Origin: an uncultured Clostridia bacterium
GTDB lineage: Bacteria > Bacillota > Clostridia > UMGS1810
DNA: 41,739 nucleotides
Assembly (NCBI GenBank): GCA_934454585.1
Contig: CAKSFP010000024.1
Span: 1-41,739, forward strand
Reading direction: 5' to 3'
The translations under genes were made by a program, and so were the position numbers. Every line of letters starts with the position of its first letter. Position 1 is the stretch's first letter. The notes under the pieces are model-generated. The model was not told the origin of the DNA. It searched no databases and worked only from the letters and a program-made list of their open reading frames with translations. Shown here piece after piece: positions 32,721 to 39,251 of the stretch.

Positions 32721-33488
32721 ATGTGTGTGTGGAATGAGTATATTCATGAAAAAATTGATGAGCGCATTGCAAAAGTGTATCCGAATGGTATACATGGTGC
32801 TATTGCTGAGATGCTTGGACATGATAATGAGTACAACATAACAACTGCTACACTGGATATGCCTGAATGTGGTCTTGCTGATAATGTGCTTAACAACACA
32901 GATGTGCTTATATGGTGGGGTCACTGCGCTCATGACAAGGTACCGGATGAAATCGCTGAGAAAGTTCGTCAAAGAGTACTTTCCGGTATGGGGCTTATTG
33001 TTTTGCACTCCGGTCATTTGTCGAAACCATTTGTCAAACTTATGGGTACATGTTGCCGAAGTAAATGGCGAGAAAATGATGAAAAGGAACGCATTTGGGT
33101 TATTGAGCCTGCACATCCGATTGCGAGAAATTTGCCTGAATACATAGAATTGGCACAGGAGGAGACATATGGTGAACGATTTGAAGTTCCAACACCTGAT
33201 GAGCTTGTTTTCATAAGCTGGTTTAGTGGCAGTGAGGTATTTAGAAGTGGCTGTTGCTATAAATGTGGTTTGGACAAAATTTTCTATTTTCGACCTGGAC
33301 ATGAGGAATACCCAACCTTCTACCGCGAGGATATAACTCTAATTCTCAGAAACGCTGTTGAATGGGCAAAACCGTCAGACGGTCCCATACCGACTCTGGG
33401 TCATTATGATGCTCTTGAAAATGTTGGCGATAAATTTGCCGGTCAGGAGGACAGTGTGAGAACTCACAAAAATCTTTATGCAAATTAA
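32721..33488 (+). CDS. ThuA-like protein, with probable start-proximal frameshift
   Basis: The 255-codon open frame encodes a ThuA-type (trehalose utilisation, class I glutamine-amidotransferase-like fold) protein: VWNEYIHEKIDERIAKVYPN, GIHGAIAEMLG, DVLIWWGHCAHDKVPDEIAE, GLIVLHSGHLSKPFVKLMGT, KIFYFRPGHEEYPTFY. The annotated ATG 32721 has no ribosome binding site. GAGG at 32694-32697 instead serves ATG 32708, which reads MPNLNVCVE and stops. Adding one TG unit to the run at 32722-32731 would join the two as MPNLNVCVWNEY, the usual ThuA start. So the gene is shifted by two bases in a TG repeat. The function of ThuA is not settled; it accompanies Gfo/Idh/MocA sugar oxidoreductases, as here. The 290-base gap to the left (32415-32707) is AT-rich with no gene. 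Confidence 0.8.
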   Translation: MCVWNEYIHEKIDERIAKVYPNGIHGAIAEMLGHDNEYNITTATLDMPECGLADNVLNNTDVLIWWGHCAHDKVPDEIAEKVRQRVLSGMGLIVLHSGHLSKPFVKLMGTCCRSKWRENDEKERIWVIEPAHPIARNLPEYIELAQEETYGERFEVPTPDELVFISWFSGSEVFRSGCCYKCGLDKIFYFRPGHEEYPTFYREDITLILRNAVEWAKPSDGPIPTLGHYDALENVGDKFAGQEDSVRTHKNLYAN

Positions 33489-33503
33489 AAAGGAGATGCG
33501 AAA

Positions 33504-34559
33504 ATGGTTAAAATAGGAATAATTGGTGTTGGCGGAATTGCCTGTGGTGCACATATTCCGGGTATTAACGAGTCAAACGGTGGGGTTGTTACTGCCATAT
33601 GCGACATTGATACAGAAAAACTCAACTCGGTAGGTGACAAGCTTAGTATACCTCAAGATAGACGCTTTGAAAATTATATGGATCTTATACTGTGTGATGA
33701 GGTTGATGCAGTTGAAATCTGTACTCCTAATTATCTACATGTGCCAATGGCGATTGAGGCTGTGAAGGTAGGAAAGCCAATAAATGTAGAAAAACCGCTC
33801 TCAATAAATGTTGCTGAGGCAAAAAAACTCGAAAAAGCATTGTATGAAAATAATGTTTTAAATATGATGTGCTTTTCATATCGCTTTAAACCGGCTGTTC
33901 GTTATGCGAAAGAAATTTTGAATCGTGGATTATTAGGAGACATTCTTAGTGTAAATGTAGAATATCTAAAATCTAGTGCCTTTATGCCTGGAAGGCGTCT
34001 TGATTGGCGTTTTGTTAAAGAGTATGCTGGTACGGGTGTTTTGGGTGATCTTGGTGTTCATCTTATAGATATGGCGCAATTTCTTGTAGGAAATATGACT
34101 CGGGTGTGTGCTAAAACTGGCATAGTCGTTAAACAGCGAAAAAAACTTGACAGTGATGAGCTCGGAAATGTAGAGACTGATGATTATTGCCATTTTATGG
34201 CTGACTTTGATTGTGGAGCACACGGTATGTTTAATATCACAAGATGCGCAATAGGGCATGATAATACGATAAAGTATGATATTTTTGGAACTGAGGGGGT
34301 TTTATCTTTTAACCTTAACAACCCTAACGAATTGAACATATGTATAGGTGATGTTGATGTTGAAAGTCATGGAATGCATAAAATTACCGTTCCTAACAAT
34401 TATAACATTACTCAGGAGCAAATGTTTGTAGATATGGTATCTGGTAAAGAATGTAAATATCTGCCGACTGTTTCGGATGGTATGGACTGTCAAATAATTC
34501 TAGATTATTTACTCGAATCATCTTTGAAAGGCAGTTGGATTAATTTGAACAGCGACTGA
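33504..34559 (+). CDS. Gfo/Idh/MocA-family NAD(P)-dependent oxidoreductase
   Basis: A 351-residue dehydrogenase. An N-terminal Rossmann fold (KIGIIGVGGIACGAHIPGIN) is followed by the family motifs AVEICTPNYLHVPMAIEAVK and GKPINVEKPLSINVAEAKKL, where EKP holds the catalytic Lys, and a C-terminal substrate domain (GDLGVHLIDMAQFLVG, with the conserved H-x-x-D). The family oxidises or reduces sugars, inositols and derivatives. AAGGAG precedes ATG 33510-type spacing correctly at ATG 33504. It follows the ThuA-like gene by 15 bases, and the two form an operon. Codons here end in A or T far more often than in the sugar operon at 2.6-12.8 kb, suggesting a different origin. Confidence 0.9.
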   Translation: MVKIGIIGVGGIACGAHIPGINESNGGVVTAICDIDTEKLNSVGDKLSIPQDRRFENYMDLILCDEVDAVEICTPNYLHVPMAIEAVKVGKPINVEKPLSINVAEAKKLEKALYENNVLNMMCFSYRFKPAVRYAKEILNRGLLGDILSVNVEYLKSSAFMPGRRLDWRFVKEYAGTGVLGDLGVHLIDMAQFLVGNMTRVCAKTGIVVKQRKKLDSDELGNVETDDYCHFMADFDCGAHGMFNITRCAIGHDNTIKYDIFGTEGVLSFNLNNPNELNICIGDVDVESHGMHKITVPNNYNITQEQMFVDMVSGKECKYLPTVSDGMDCQIILDYLLESSLKGSWINLNSD

Positions 34560-34577
34560 GCAGCAAGTATTATTTTA

Positions 34578-34612
34578 ATGGGCAGATAGCCAATTCCGGC
34601 TTTCTGCCCATT
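34578..34612. terminator. Terminator between convergent genes
   Basis: ATGGGCAGA-T-AGCC pairs with GGCT-T-TCTGCCCAT around a six-base loop. It lies between the oxidoreductase and the minus-strand PNPOx-family gene, with modest T content on either side. Confidence 0.7.
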
Positions 34613-34632
34613 AGTATAATTAACCTGTTTAA

Positions 34633-35025
34633 TTAAAACTCCACCGTTTCCTCCGGCTTTGTAAATGATGAAAATACTGCTTTTGCATTCTTGAAATAGA
34701 ACACCTGCGTGTTTCCGTCATCGGGACTATAAAGAGCTTTAAGTTCCGGATATGCTTCAAGCATTGAAACTCTTGCCTCTCTGCGGTCGTCCTCAATAAG
34801 CTCGCCCGACACTCTGATCCAGTCCCCGCCGTTCATTGCACAAATCTCAACATTAGGATTTTTCTTTATCTGCTCCGACACAGCTTTTTTCTTACCAGTC
34901 TGAATATAGAGCTTCCCTTCAAAAATATGAACCGTTCCGAAAGGACGAACCTTCGGTTTATCGCCGTCAACCGTTGCCAAATAATAAGTTTTTGCATCTT
35001 TCAAAAATTTACATACTCTTTCCAT
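34633..35025 (-). CDS. Pyridoxamine 5'-phosphate oxidase-family (PNPOx-like) protein
   Basis: A 130-residue single-domain split-barrel flavin-binding protein: MERVCKFLKDAKTYYLATVD, GDKPKVRPFGTVHIFEGKLY, IQTGKKKAVSEQIKKNPNVE, ICAMNGGDWIRVSGELIEDD. This pattern is that of short FMN- or F420-type PNPOx proteins rather than of PdxH, which is longer. AGAGG lies eight bases before ATG 35025, so I start there. The open frame continues upstream to 35406, but that portion is an IS200 transposase fragment and unrelated sequence joined by chance. Function in redox detoxification is common for the family but not shown here. Confidence 0.85.
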   Translation of the reverse strand: MERVCKFLKDAKTYYLATVDGDKPKVRPFGTVHIFEGKLYIQTGKKKAVSEQIKKNPNVEICAMNGGDWIRVSGELIEDDRREARVSMLEAYPELKALYSPDDGNTQVFYFKNAKAVFSSFTKPEETVEF

Positions 35026-35056
35026 TATCAAATCCTCTCTATCATTGATTAAGTTA

Positions 35057-35158
35057 TTATCTCTGCACCATTCTATTGCAATATTTCTGTATGCGCACAA
35101 TCTTATCCGCACTCTCGTGCTCCGCAAGATATTCATATAAAATACGCATTGCCTTGCG
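35057..35158 (-). pseudogene. 3' fragment of an unidentified gene
   Basis: On the minus strand, in a frame different from the long ORF around it, 30-odd codons read RKAMRILYEYLAEHESADKI, then VRIQKYCNRMVQR and stop at 35057-35059. The composition is that of a real helical protein. It abuts the end of the tnpA fragment near 35158, as if an IS insertion removed the rest of the gene. I do not recognise the family. Confidence 0.4.
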
Positions 35159-35310
35159 CCCCTGCTATACCTACACAATGTTCGTATTATTTCTTGTAGA
35201 CTTTCTCGATATTGTCCATATATTGCCTTTCTTCGATACTTTGGTATAAATACTATATGATACTTGCACATCCATGTTGTACTTGATAAGCTATTCGTTT
35301 TATTGGCCAT
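35158..35310 (-). mobile_element. tnpA: IS200/IS605-family tnpA, N-terminal fragment
   Basis: From ATG 35310 the minus strand encodes MANKTNSLSSTTWMCKYHIV, then FIPKYRRKAIYGQYRESLQE, then IIRTLCRYS, the beginning of a Y1 (HUH) transposase. The H-U-H motif and the catalytic Tyr, further along the protein, are missing: homology ends after about 50 codons. GAAAGGTGAGTA lies before the start. The element is therefore dead. The hairpin at 35397-35415 is probably its left end. Confidence 0.8.
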
Positions 35311-35396
35311 TTTACTCACCTTTCTTTTCTTTACAATAAGCTTGAACAACTTTATTGTAACAGAAAGGTGAGTTTTTTGGTATAACCTTTTGTTCC

Positions 35397-35415
35397 CCAC
35401 CCGCAAAGCGGGTGG
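35397..35415. mobile_element. IS200/IS605 end hairpin
   Basis: CCACCCGC-AAA-GCGGGTGG is a perfect 8-bp hairpin about 90 bases upstream of the tnpA fragment, followed on the plus strand by TTTTTTG. Subterminal hairpins like this are recognised by TnpA of the family. It may also act as a terminator. Confidence 0.55.
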
Positions 35416-35495
35416 TTTTTTGTTTCACACGCTTTGCGTCCTCAACAGTCTAAAGACATTAATAAAAAGTGCAAAAAACCTGGAGATGACCCATA

Positions 35496-35705
35496 ATGAA
35501 AGACGAAATAAAAATCCGCGCCGTGACAACGGACGACACGGATTCGTTGCTTAAAATCTATGACTATTATGTAAAGAACACCGCCATTACATACGAATAC
35601 GAAACCCCGTCGCACAACGAATTTTTCGGCAGAATAGAGCAGATAACGCGCAAATACCACTACATTGCCGCAGAGAAAAACGGCAAAATCACAGGTTATG
35701 CCTAG
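35496..35705 (+). pseudogene. GNAT acetyltransferase, N-terminal fragment
   Basis: Only 69 codons: IKIRAVTTDDTDSLLKIYDY, then YVKNTAITYEYETPSHNEFF, then RIEQITRKYHYIAAEKNGKI and TGYA, then stop. This matches the first third to half of phosphinothricin-type GNAT N-acetyltransferases (usually 160 or more residues). The acetyl-CoA-binding region that should follow is absent, and no continuing homology is seen in other frames after 35705. TGGAG lies about ten bases before the ATG. The loss is next to the IS200 remnant. Confidence 0.7.
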
Positions 35706-35745
35706 GCAAGCGGGACATAGTTTGCAAATTTAACCGTCTTCACAA

Positions 35746-35787
35746 AAAGGAGAGCAACTAAGCTGTTACGCTTAGTTGCTCTCCTTT
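35746..35787. terminator. Strong bidirectional terminator
   Basis: A perfect stem of at least 15 bases (GGAGAGCAACTAAGC and its complement), extended by A-T pairs, encloses six bases. It lies between the GNAT remnant and the convergent RelE-type toxin gene. Confidence 0.85.
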
Positions 35788-35798
35788 ATTTGCTTGAT

Positions 35799-36110
35799 TT
35801 ATAACAACCATTTATAGTCTTGTCTGCAATCCAAAACATAATCGACATAAACTGTGTTATCCTTAATTTGATAGATTAAAAGATACCTTTTTGCTGCAAG
35901 TTTTTTTCTGTATTTGTTTGCGGGAACTTCATCACAGCTAAGCCACGGATAACTTTCAGGCATAAATTTCAAAGCTCTTATTTCGGTGATAATTTCCTTA
36001 TGCATCCTTTTGGCGGCTTCAGGTGAAACATTCGCTAAAAACCTGACATGATTTACAAGCATTGATGCAGCCTTGTCCGAAACTATAACATTATACTTCT
36101 TATCTGACAT
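35799..36110 (-). CDS. RelE/ParE-type toxin
   Basis: A 103-residue small basic protein of the RelE/ParE superfamily: YNVIVSDKAASMLVNHVRFL, AAKRMHKEIITEIRALKFMP, then the core strands YRKKLAAKRYLLIYQIKDNT and YVDYVLDCRQDYKWLL. Such toxins cut mRNA on the ribosome or act on gyrase; which applies is not clear. AGAGGT, inside the end of the antitoxin gene, serves ATG 36110, and the genes overlap by 11 bases. An in-frame ATG at 36158 is deep in the antitoxin gene and less likely. It forms a type II toxin-antitoxin pair with the upstream gene. Confidence 0.82.
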   Translation of the reverse strand: MSDKKYNVIVSDKAASMLVNHVRFLANVSPEAAKRMHKEIITEIRALKFMPESYPWLSCDEVPANKYRKKLAAKRYLLIYQIKDNTVYVDYVLDCRQDYKWLL

Positions 36111-36378
36111 TGCTGACCTCTGACGCTGCATCGCCAAGCATTTTGTCGAGTTCATCAATCGAATACCCTTTTTTGCCCATTAGTCTTTCTTCCTCTGCGG
36201 CAATGAGTTCTTCTCTTAATTTAAGCATCTTTTCTCGTCTTGAAAAGGCTTCAATATCCATAACCACCAAATCACCTTCGCCGTTTTTCGTAAGATACAC
36301 GGGTTCACCTGTTTCTTTGCAGTAGTTTGAAATATCATTGTAATTGTTTCTGATTGCTGCTGACGGTCTGATATTCAT
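36100..36378 (-). CDS. Phd/YefM-type antitoxin
   Basis: A 92-residue antitoxin. The N-terminal DNA-binding domain is typical: MNIRPSAAIRNNYNDISNYC, then ETGEPVYLTKNGEGDLVVMD and IEAFSRREKML. The C-terminal part (acidic helices, LGDAASEVSNVR) would wrap the toxin. AAGGAGC stands before ATG 36378. It is transcribed from a consensus promoter and should repress it, together with the toxin, by binding the GTATAAT repeats downstream of the -10. Confidence 0.85.
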   Translation of the reverse strand: MNIRPSAAIRNNYNDISNYCKETGEPVYLTKNGEGDLVVMDIEAFSRREKMLKLREELIAAEEERLMGKKGYSIDELDKMLGDAASEVSNVR

Positions 36379-36433
36379 AAAATCAGCTCCTTATATAAAC
36401 ATTATACTTTAATTATACCTTTTTGTTGTTATA

Positions 36434-36462
36434 ATTATACCATGTGTTTATATATATGTCAA
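36434..36462 (-). promoter_or_regulatory. Consensus promoter of the Phd/RelE operon with repeated GTATAAT boxes
   Basis: Minus strand: TTGACA (36462-36457), 17 bases, TATAAT (36439-36434), both perfect. GTATAAT occurs three times between 36440 and about 36400, with roughly 20 and 15 bases between starts, a likely antitoxin-binding array. Confidence 0.8.
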
Positions 36463-36540
36463 TAAGGATTGATGTGATTAAAAGCGGTAGATTTTTACGA
36501 ACAGAATACTTCCCGATCGAATGTCTTGTTTGTAATTCGG

Positions 36541-36564
36541 CGGGCGACCACGCAGGGTCGCCCG
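36541..36564. repeat. GC-rich palindrome (dispersed family)
   Basis: CGGGCGACC/GGTCGCCCG, perfect nine-base arms around ACGCAG, followed by AGCAAATTAAT. The second unit at 28580-28607 has the same GGTCGCCCGG. Apart from this and the promoter, 36379-36610 holds nothing I can identify. Confidence 0.65.
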
Positions 36565-36610
36565 AGCAAATTAATACTTGACTAGGGAACAACCTGTGTC
36601 GTTCCGCCTG

Positions 36611-37282
36611 CTACTCCATCAATCCGTCAATAAGTTCATTTATATCGCTTATATTTCCATACAGATCAAACTGTTTCAAATCCTTATCGGATATGATTCC
36701 CTTTTGATTGAGCGCCTTTGCGAGGATATCTCCGTCCTTGGTGTTAGTCATAAGTGCCCTGTACACCACATACACCATGTCATCCCTCAAAAACGACTTT
36801 GCACTCTTGTAATCTGCCGCCACAGCGGAATTGAGCATACCCACGGCGTTTGCATATTCAAACGCATTTTCGGGCGTTGCGTCCGTGTAACCGAGAAGTC
36901 GGAGCACAAGCGTGACAAACTGGTCTGCGCTGACATCTGCCTCGGGCGAAAATTCGTCCGCCGCAGTGCCCTTCGTGATTCCGTTGTCATGGCAATACAT
37001 GGTGTAGGCATATGACCATCTGTCCGACGGCACATCCTTGAACACAGGCTGATAGTCCGCCGCATTGAGTTTTGCCTCGTCGCCGAGCAGACGCACAAGA
37101 ATCGTCACGCTCTCCTCGCGTGTGAATGTCTTTTCAAGTTCATATCCCTTTTCCGTGCCGCGCAGGAGTCCGAGACTGCCGAGCGTGTCGGCATATTTTG
37201 TGTTGTCCGCCGCAAAAGCGGTTGTCGAAAATACTGTTACCGCCGCCATTGACGCCGCAATTAATTTACCAAAGCTTTTCAT
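36611..37282 (-). CDS. Small secreted protein made almost only of SLH repeats
   Basis: A 223-residue protein. MKSFGKLIAASMAAVTVFST with TAFA is a signal peptide ending near residue 24. Three SLH repeats fill the rest: about 28-80 (LGSLGLLRGTEKGYELEKTF), 82-132 (FKDVPSDRWSYAYTMYCHDN) and 135-200 (YANAVGMLNSAVAADYKSAK), then an acidic tail. GGAGG lies about 11 bases before ATG 37282. The ATG overlaps the end of the upstream gene by 17 bases. DNA 36858-37170 is nearly identical to 39454-39766 in the next SLH gene. The pair could be a split version of the neighbouring fused protein. Confidence 0.88.
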   Translation of the reverse strand: MKSFGKLIAASMAAVTVFSTTAFAADNTKYADTLGSLGLLRGTEKGYELEKTFTREESVTILVRLLGDEAKLNAADYQPVFKDVPSDRWSYAYTMYCHDNGITKGTAADEFSPEADVSADQFVTLVLRLLGYTDATPENAFEYANAVGMLNSAVAADYKSAKSFLRDDMVYVVYRALMTNTKDGDILAKALNQKGIISDKDLKQFDLYGNISDINELIDGLME

Positions 37283-38588
37283 ATGTCGATTTACCTCCGC
37301 CGATATATTTTATTTGATCCGCATTAAAAGAATATTTGTAACTGCCGTCAACCAACACGGCTTTGTCAAGTTCCATGTTCTCTCCTGAGAATGTAAGTTC
37401 AACATTCAATGACTTGTGATTGATAGTGTTGTACACTCTCTGATATCCGTCAAAAGATATAAGTGAATTGTATTCACTCTTAACAAATTGTGTACCGTCA
37501 TCATTTTTCCCAAACTCACCATCACCGACTTTGAACCACAAGCACCCCTTGTCACCGGCAAGTCTGACCATCACATCGTTTCTGTATACCTTACCATCCA
37601 AAGTGTTCTCAAGACCTATCAGGGCCAATTTCAGATTATTTCCCAAATACGAATAATCGGAATTTTTGTTTTCAAAGGGAATTTCCGCAATAAAATTAAT
37701 GCTGTATCCGAGCATCCGTCCGTCATTGCGTTCCCCTTTCACAACGGTTACATACCTTTCCGGGTCTTGCTCCGTAACATCATACCCCCTGTTTCTTTCA
37801 ATTTCCTCTTTTATGATTTTTTCTTTGTCTTTTTCTTCAAATTTATCTTTAAGTGATATTTCGTCTGTTGAAAAAGCCGTGTAATCGACATTTTCGCACA
37901 ATTGCGCGCCTTTCATTCTTTCATTGAGATTTTTGGTTTGCGAATACGGCTTATAATTAAACGAAACCTCGTTTATGTTGTCACCGCTTGCCTTAACCTG
38001 TACATAGAAATCATTCTTGTATTCCGTATATTCATTCGGGTCATATCTTACAAGCTGATTGTCCTCAACTCTGAAACTTTGATAAAAATACATGGGTTCA
38101 TTGGTATAGTGATTTGTATTCTGTAATGAACCGTAATCAACTCTCCAAAGCGAGACTTGCCCTTTTGCACCGCTGAGAGTTAATATATAATACTGATACT
38201 GTGCAGTTCCGCGAATATAATGATTCAGAGTGCCTTTAACCTCTTCACCGGTATCGGCAACTCGCTCGGTAATTTCTCCGGCAAAACTATCGGAAACAGT
38301 GAATGTAAAATCAATTTTATCTATTGCCGTCAATTTATCAATAGAATCCAGCTGTACCTTTGGTTCAGATTTTCCGCTTTTTTCCGCCGGTGATTCAGTC
38401 TCGTTTGCATTATTTTCTTCTGTTGCAGTTTTTATTTCGTCCGTATTATTTTCAACACTTTCGGCAATTGCCGGGAGGTCATCCACCTCGGGGATATCTT
38501 CCTCGGCAAATGACAACAGGGGGATTGAGCTTGCCAACATTGCGCCTGTTAGAGCAAATGCGGCGGTTTTCCTGAAATAATGGTTCAT
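37266..38588 (-). CDS. Secreted protein sharing its signal peptide with the SLH array, no SLH repeats
   Basis: A 440-residue exported protein. The signal peptide and acidic start (MNHYFRKTAAFALTGAMLAS, then SIPLLSFAEEDIPEVDDLPA) are identical in protein and nearly identical in DNA to those of the gene at 39252-41135. The mature part is unrelated in sequence to it except for scattered similarity (AQYQYYILTLSGAKGQVSLW against LAILTLEGSRGTQRLW; DKGCLWFKVGDGEFGKND). No SLH repeat is present; the adjacent small SLH protein overlaps by 17 bases and might supply wall attachment. AGGGAG lies before ATG 38588; a start six codons earlier is less likely. The function is unknown. Confidence 0.78.
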   Translation of the reverse strand: MNHYFRKTAAFALTGAMLASSIPLLSFAEEDIPEVDDLPAIAESVENNTDEIKTATEENNANETESPAEKSGKSEPKVQLDSIDKLTAIDKIDFTFTVSDSFAGEITERVADTGEEVKGTLNHYIRGTAQYQYYILTLSGAKGQVSLWRVDYGSLQNTNHYTNEPMYFYQSFRVEDNQLVRYDPNEYTEYKNDFYVQVKASGDNINEVSFNYKPYSQTKNLNERMKGAQLCENVDYTAFSTDEISLKDKFEEKDKEKIIKEEIERNRGYDVTEQDPERYVTVVKGERNDGRMLGYSINFIAEIPFENKNSDYSYLGNNLKLALIGLENTLDGKVYRNDVMVRLAGDKGCLWFKVGDGEFGKNDDGTQFVKSEYNSLISFDGYQRVYNTINHKSLNVELTFSGENMELDKAVLVDGSYKYSFNADQIKYIGGGKSTYEKLW

Positions 38589-38630
38589 AATAAATTCTCC
38601 CTTCAAAAATTATGATAGACAAAGGGCAGC

Positions 38631-38651
38631 GACAAATCGCCGCCATTTGTC
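38631..38651 (-). promoter_or_regulatory. Leader hairpin before the 37266-38588 gene
   Basis: GACAAA and TTTGTC pair around nine GC-rich bases in the 5' region, 43 bases before the start codon. It may stabilise the mRNA. Otherwise 38589-38745 shows no clear promoter. Confidence 0.35.
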
Positions 38652-38745
38652 TCTATTTTACATGAATTTTTGGAATATTTCATCAATTTAGCATAAATGT
38701 AATTATCTTGTAATCTGATTGTTTCATGCAATTACTGTAAATCAA

Positions 38746-39231
38746 TTATCTATTAAAATACTTTTCAAGCTCTGCGTCCGGCAAATGCTCCTTAACCTTG
38801 TGCAAAAAATCATCGTCCGTATATAATACCGTGTATTCACCAATGTTGTCCCCGTTTTGGTTTGTAATGGCGGTATTTCGCAAAATAACCAACCGTTCAA
38901 AATCTCCGCTGCAAAACACGGTGGCAGTATTCCAATAGTTATCCGCATCATAAAGAAGTACGGATATCATATACAAATTATCATCTATCTTCAAAGAATT
39001 CCATTTTTTCAAAGATATTTTCACACTGTCATCTTTTTTATATATTGAAATGTTGTTTGGCTTATGAATAATTTTGCCTATATTGCTGTAGCCTATGCTC
39101 ACTTTAACATTTTCGGTTGATAATGTACTGTCAGTCACAATCGCTTCAAGCATTACAGTGTGAACATGAAACAAAACGACTAACCCGATAATTACAATGA
39201 TAAAAATTGAAAATATTCCGTATTTACGCAT
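38746..39231 (-). CDS. Small membrane-anchored protein of unknown function
   Basis: A 161-residue protein with one N-terminal hydrophobic segment (MRKYGIFSIFIIVIIGLVVL, then FHVHTV), no lipobox and no obvious signal-peptidase site, so probably an anchored extracytoplasmic protein. The rest is beta-rich and charged (KVSIGYSNIGKIIHKPNNIS, ISLKKWNSLKIDDNLYMISV, GEYTVLYTDDDFLHKVKEHL). GAGGTG precedes ATG 39231. It begins 21 bases after the SLH gene at 39252, so it is likely cotranscribed with it. No family recognised. Confidence 0.7.
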   Translation of the reverse strand: MRKYGIFSIFIIVIIGLVVLFHVHTVMLEAIVTDSTLSTENVKVSIGYSNIGKIIHKPNNISIYKKDDSVKISLKKWNSLKIDDNLYMISVLLYDADNYWNTATVFCSGDFERLVILRNTAITNQNGDNIGEYTVLYTDDDFLHKVKEHLPDAELEKYFNR

Positions 39232-39251
39232 AACACACCTCAGAAATCATC

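Noticed and set aside
34633..35406. One 257-residue protein
   Set aside because: The N-terminal part is a truncated IS200 transposase plus unrelated sequence; the PNPOx gene has its own start and ribosome binding site at 35025.
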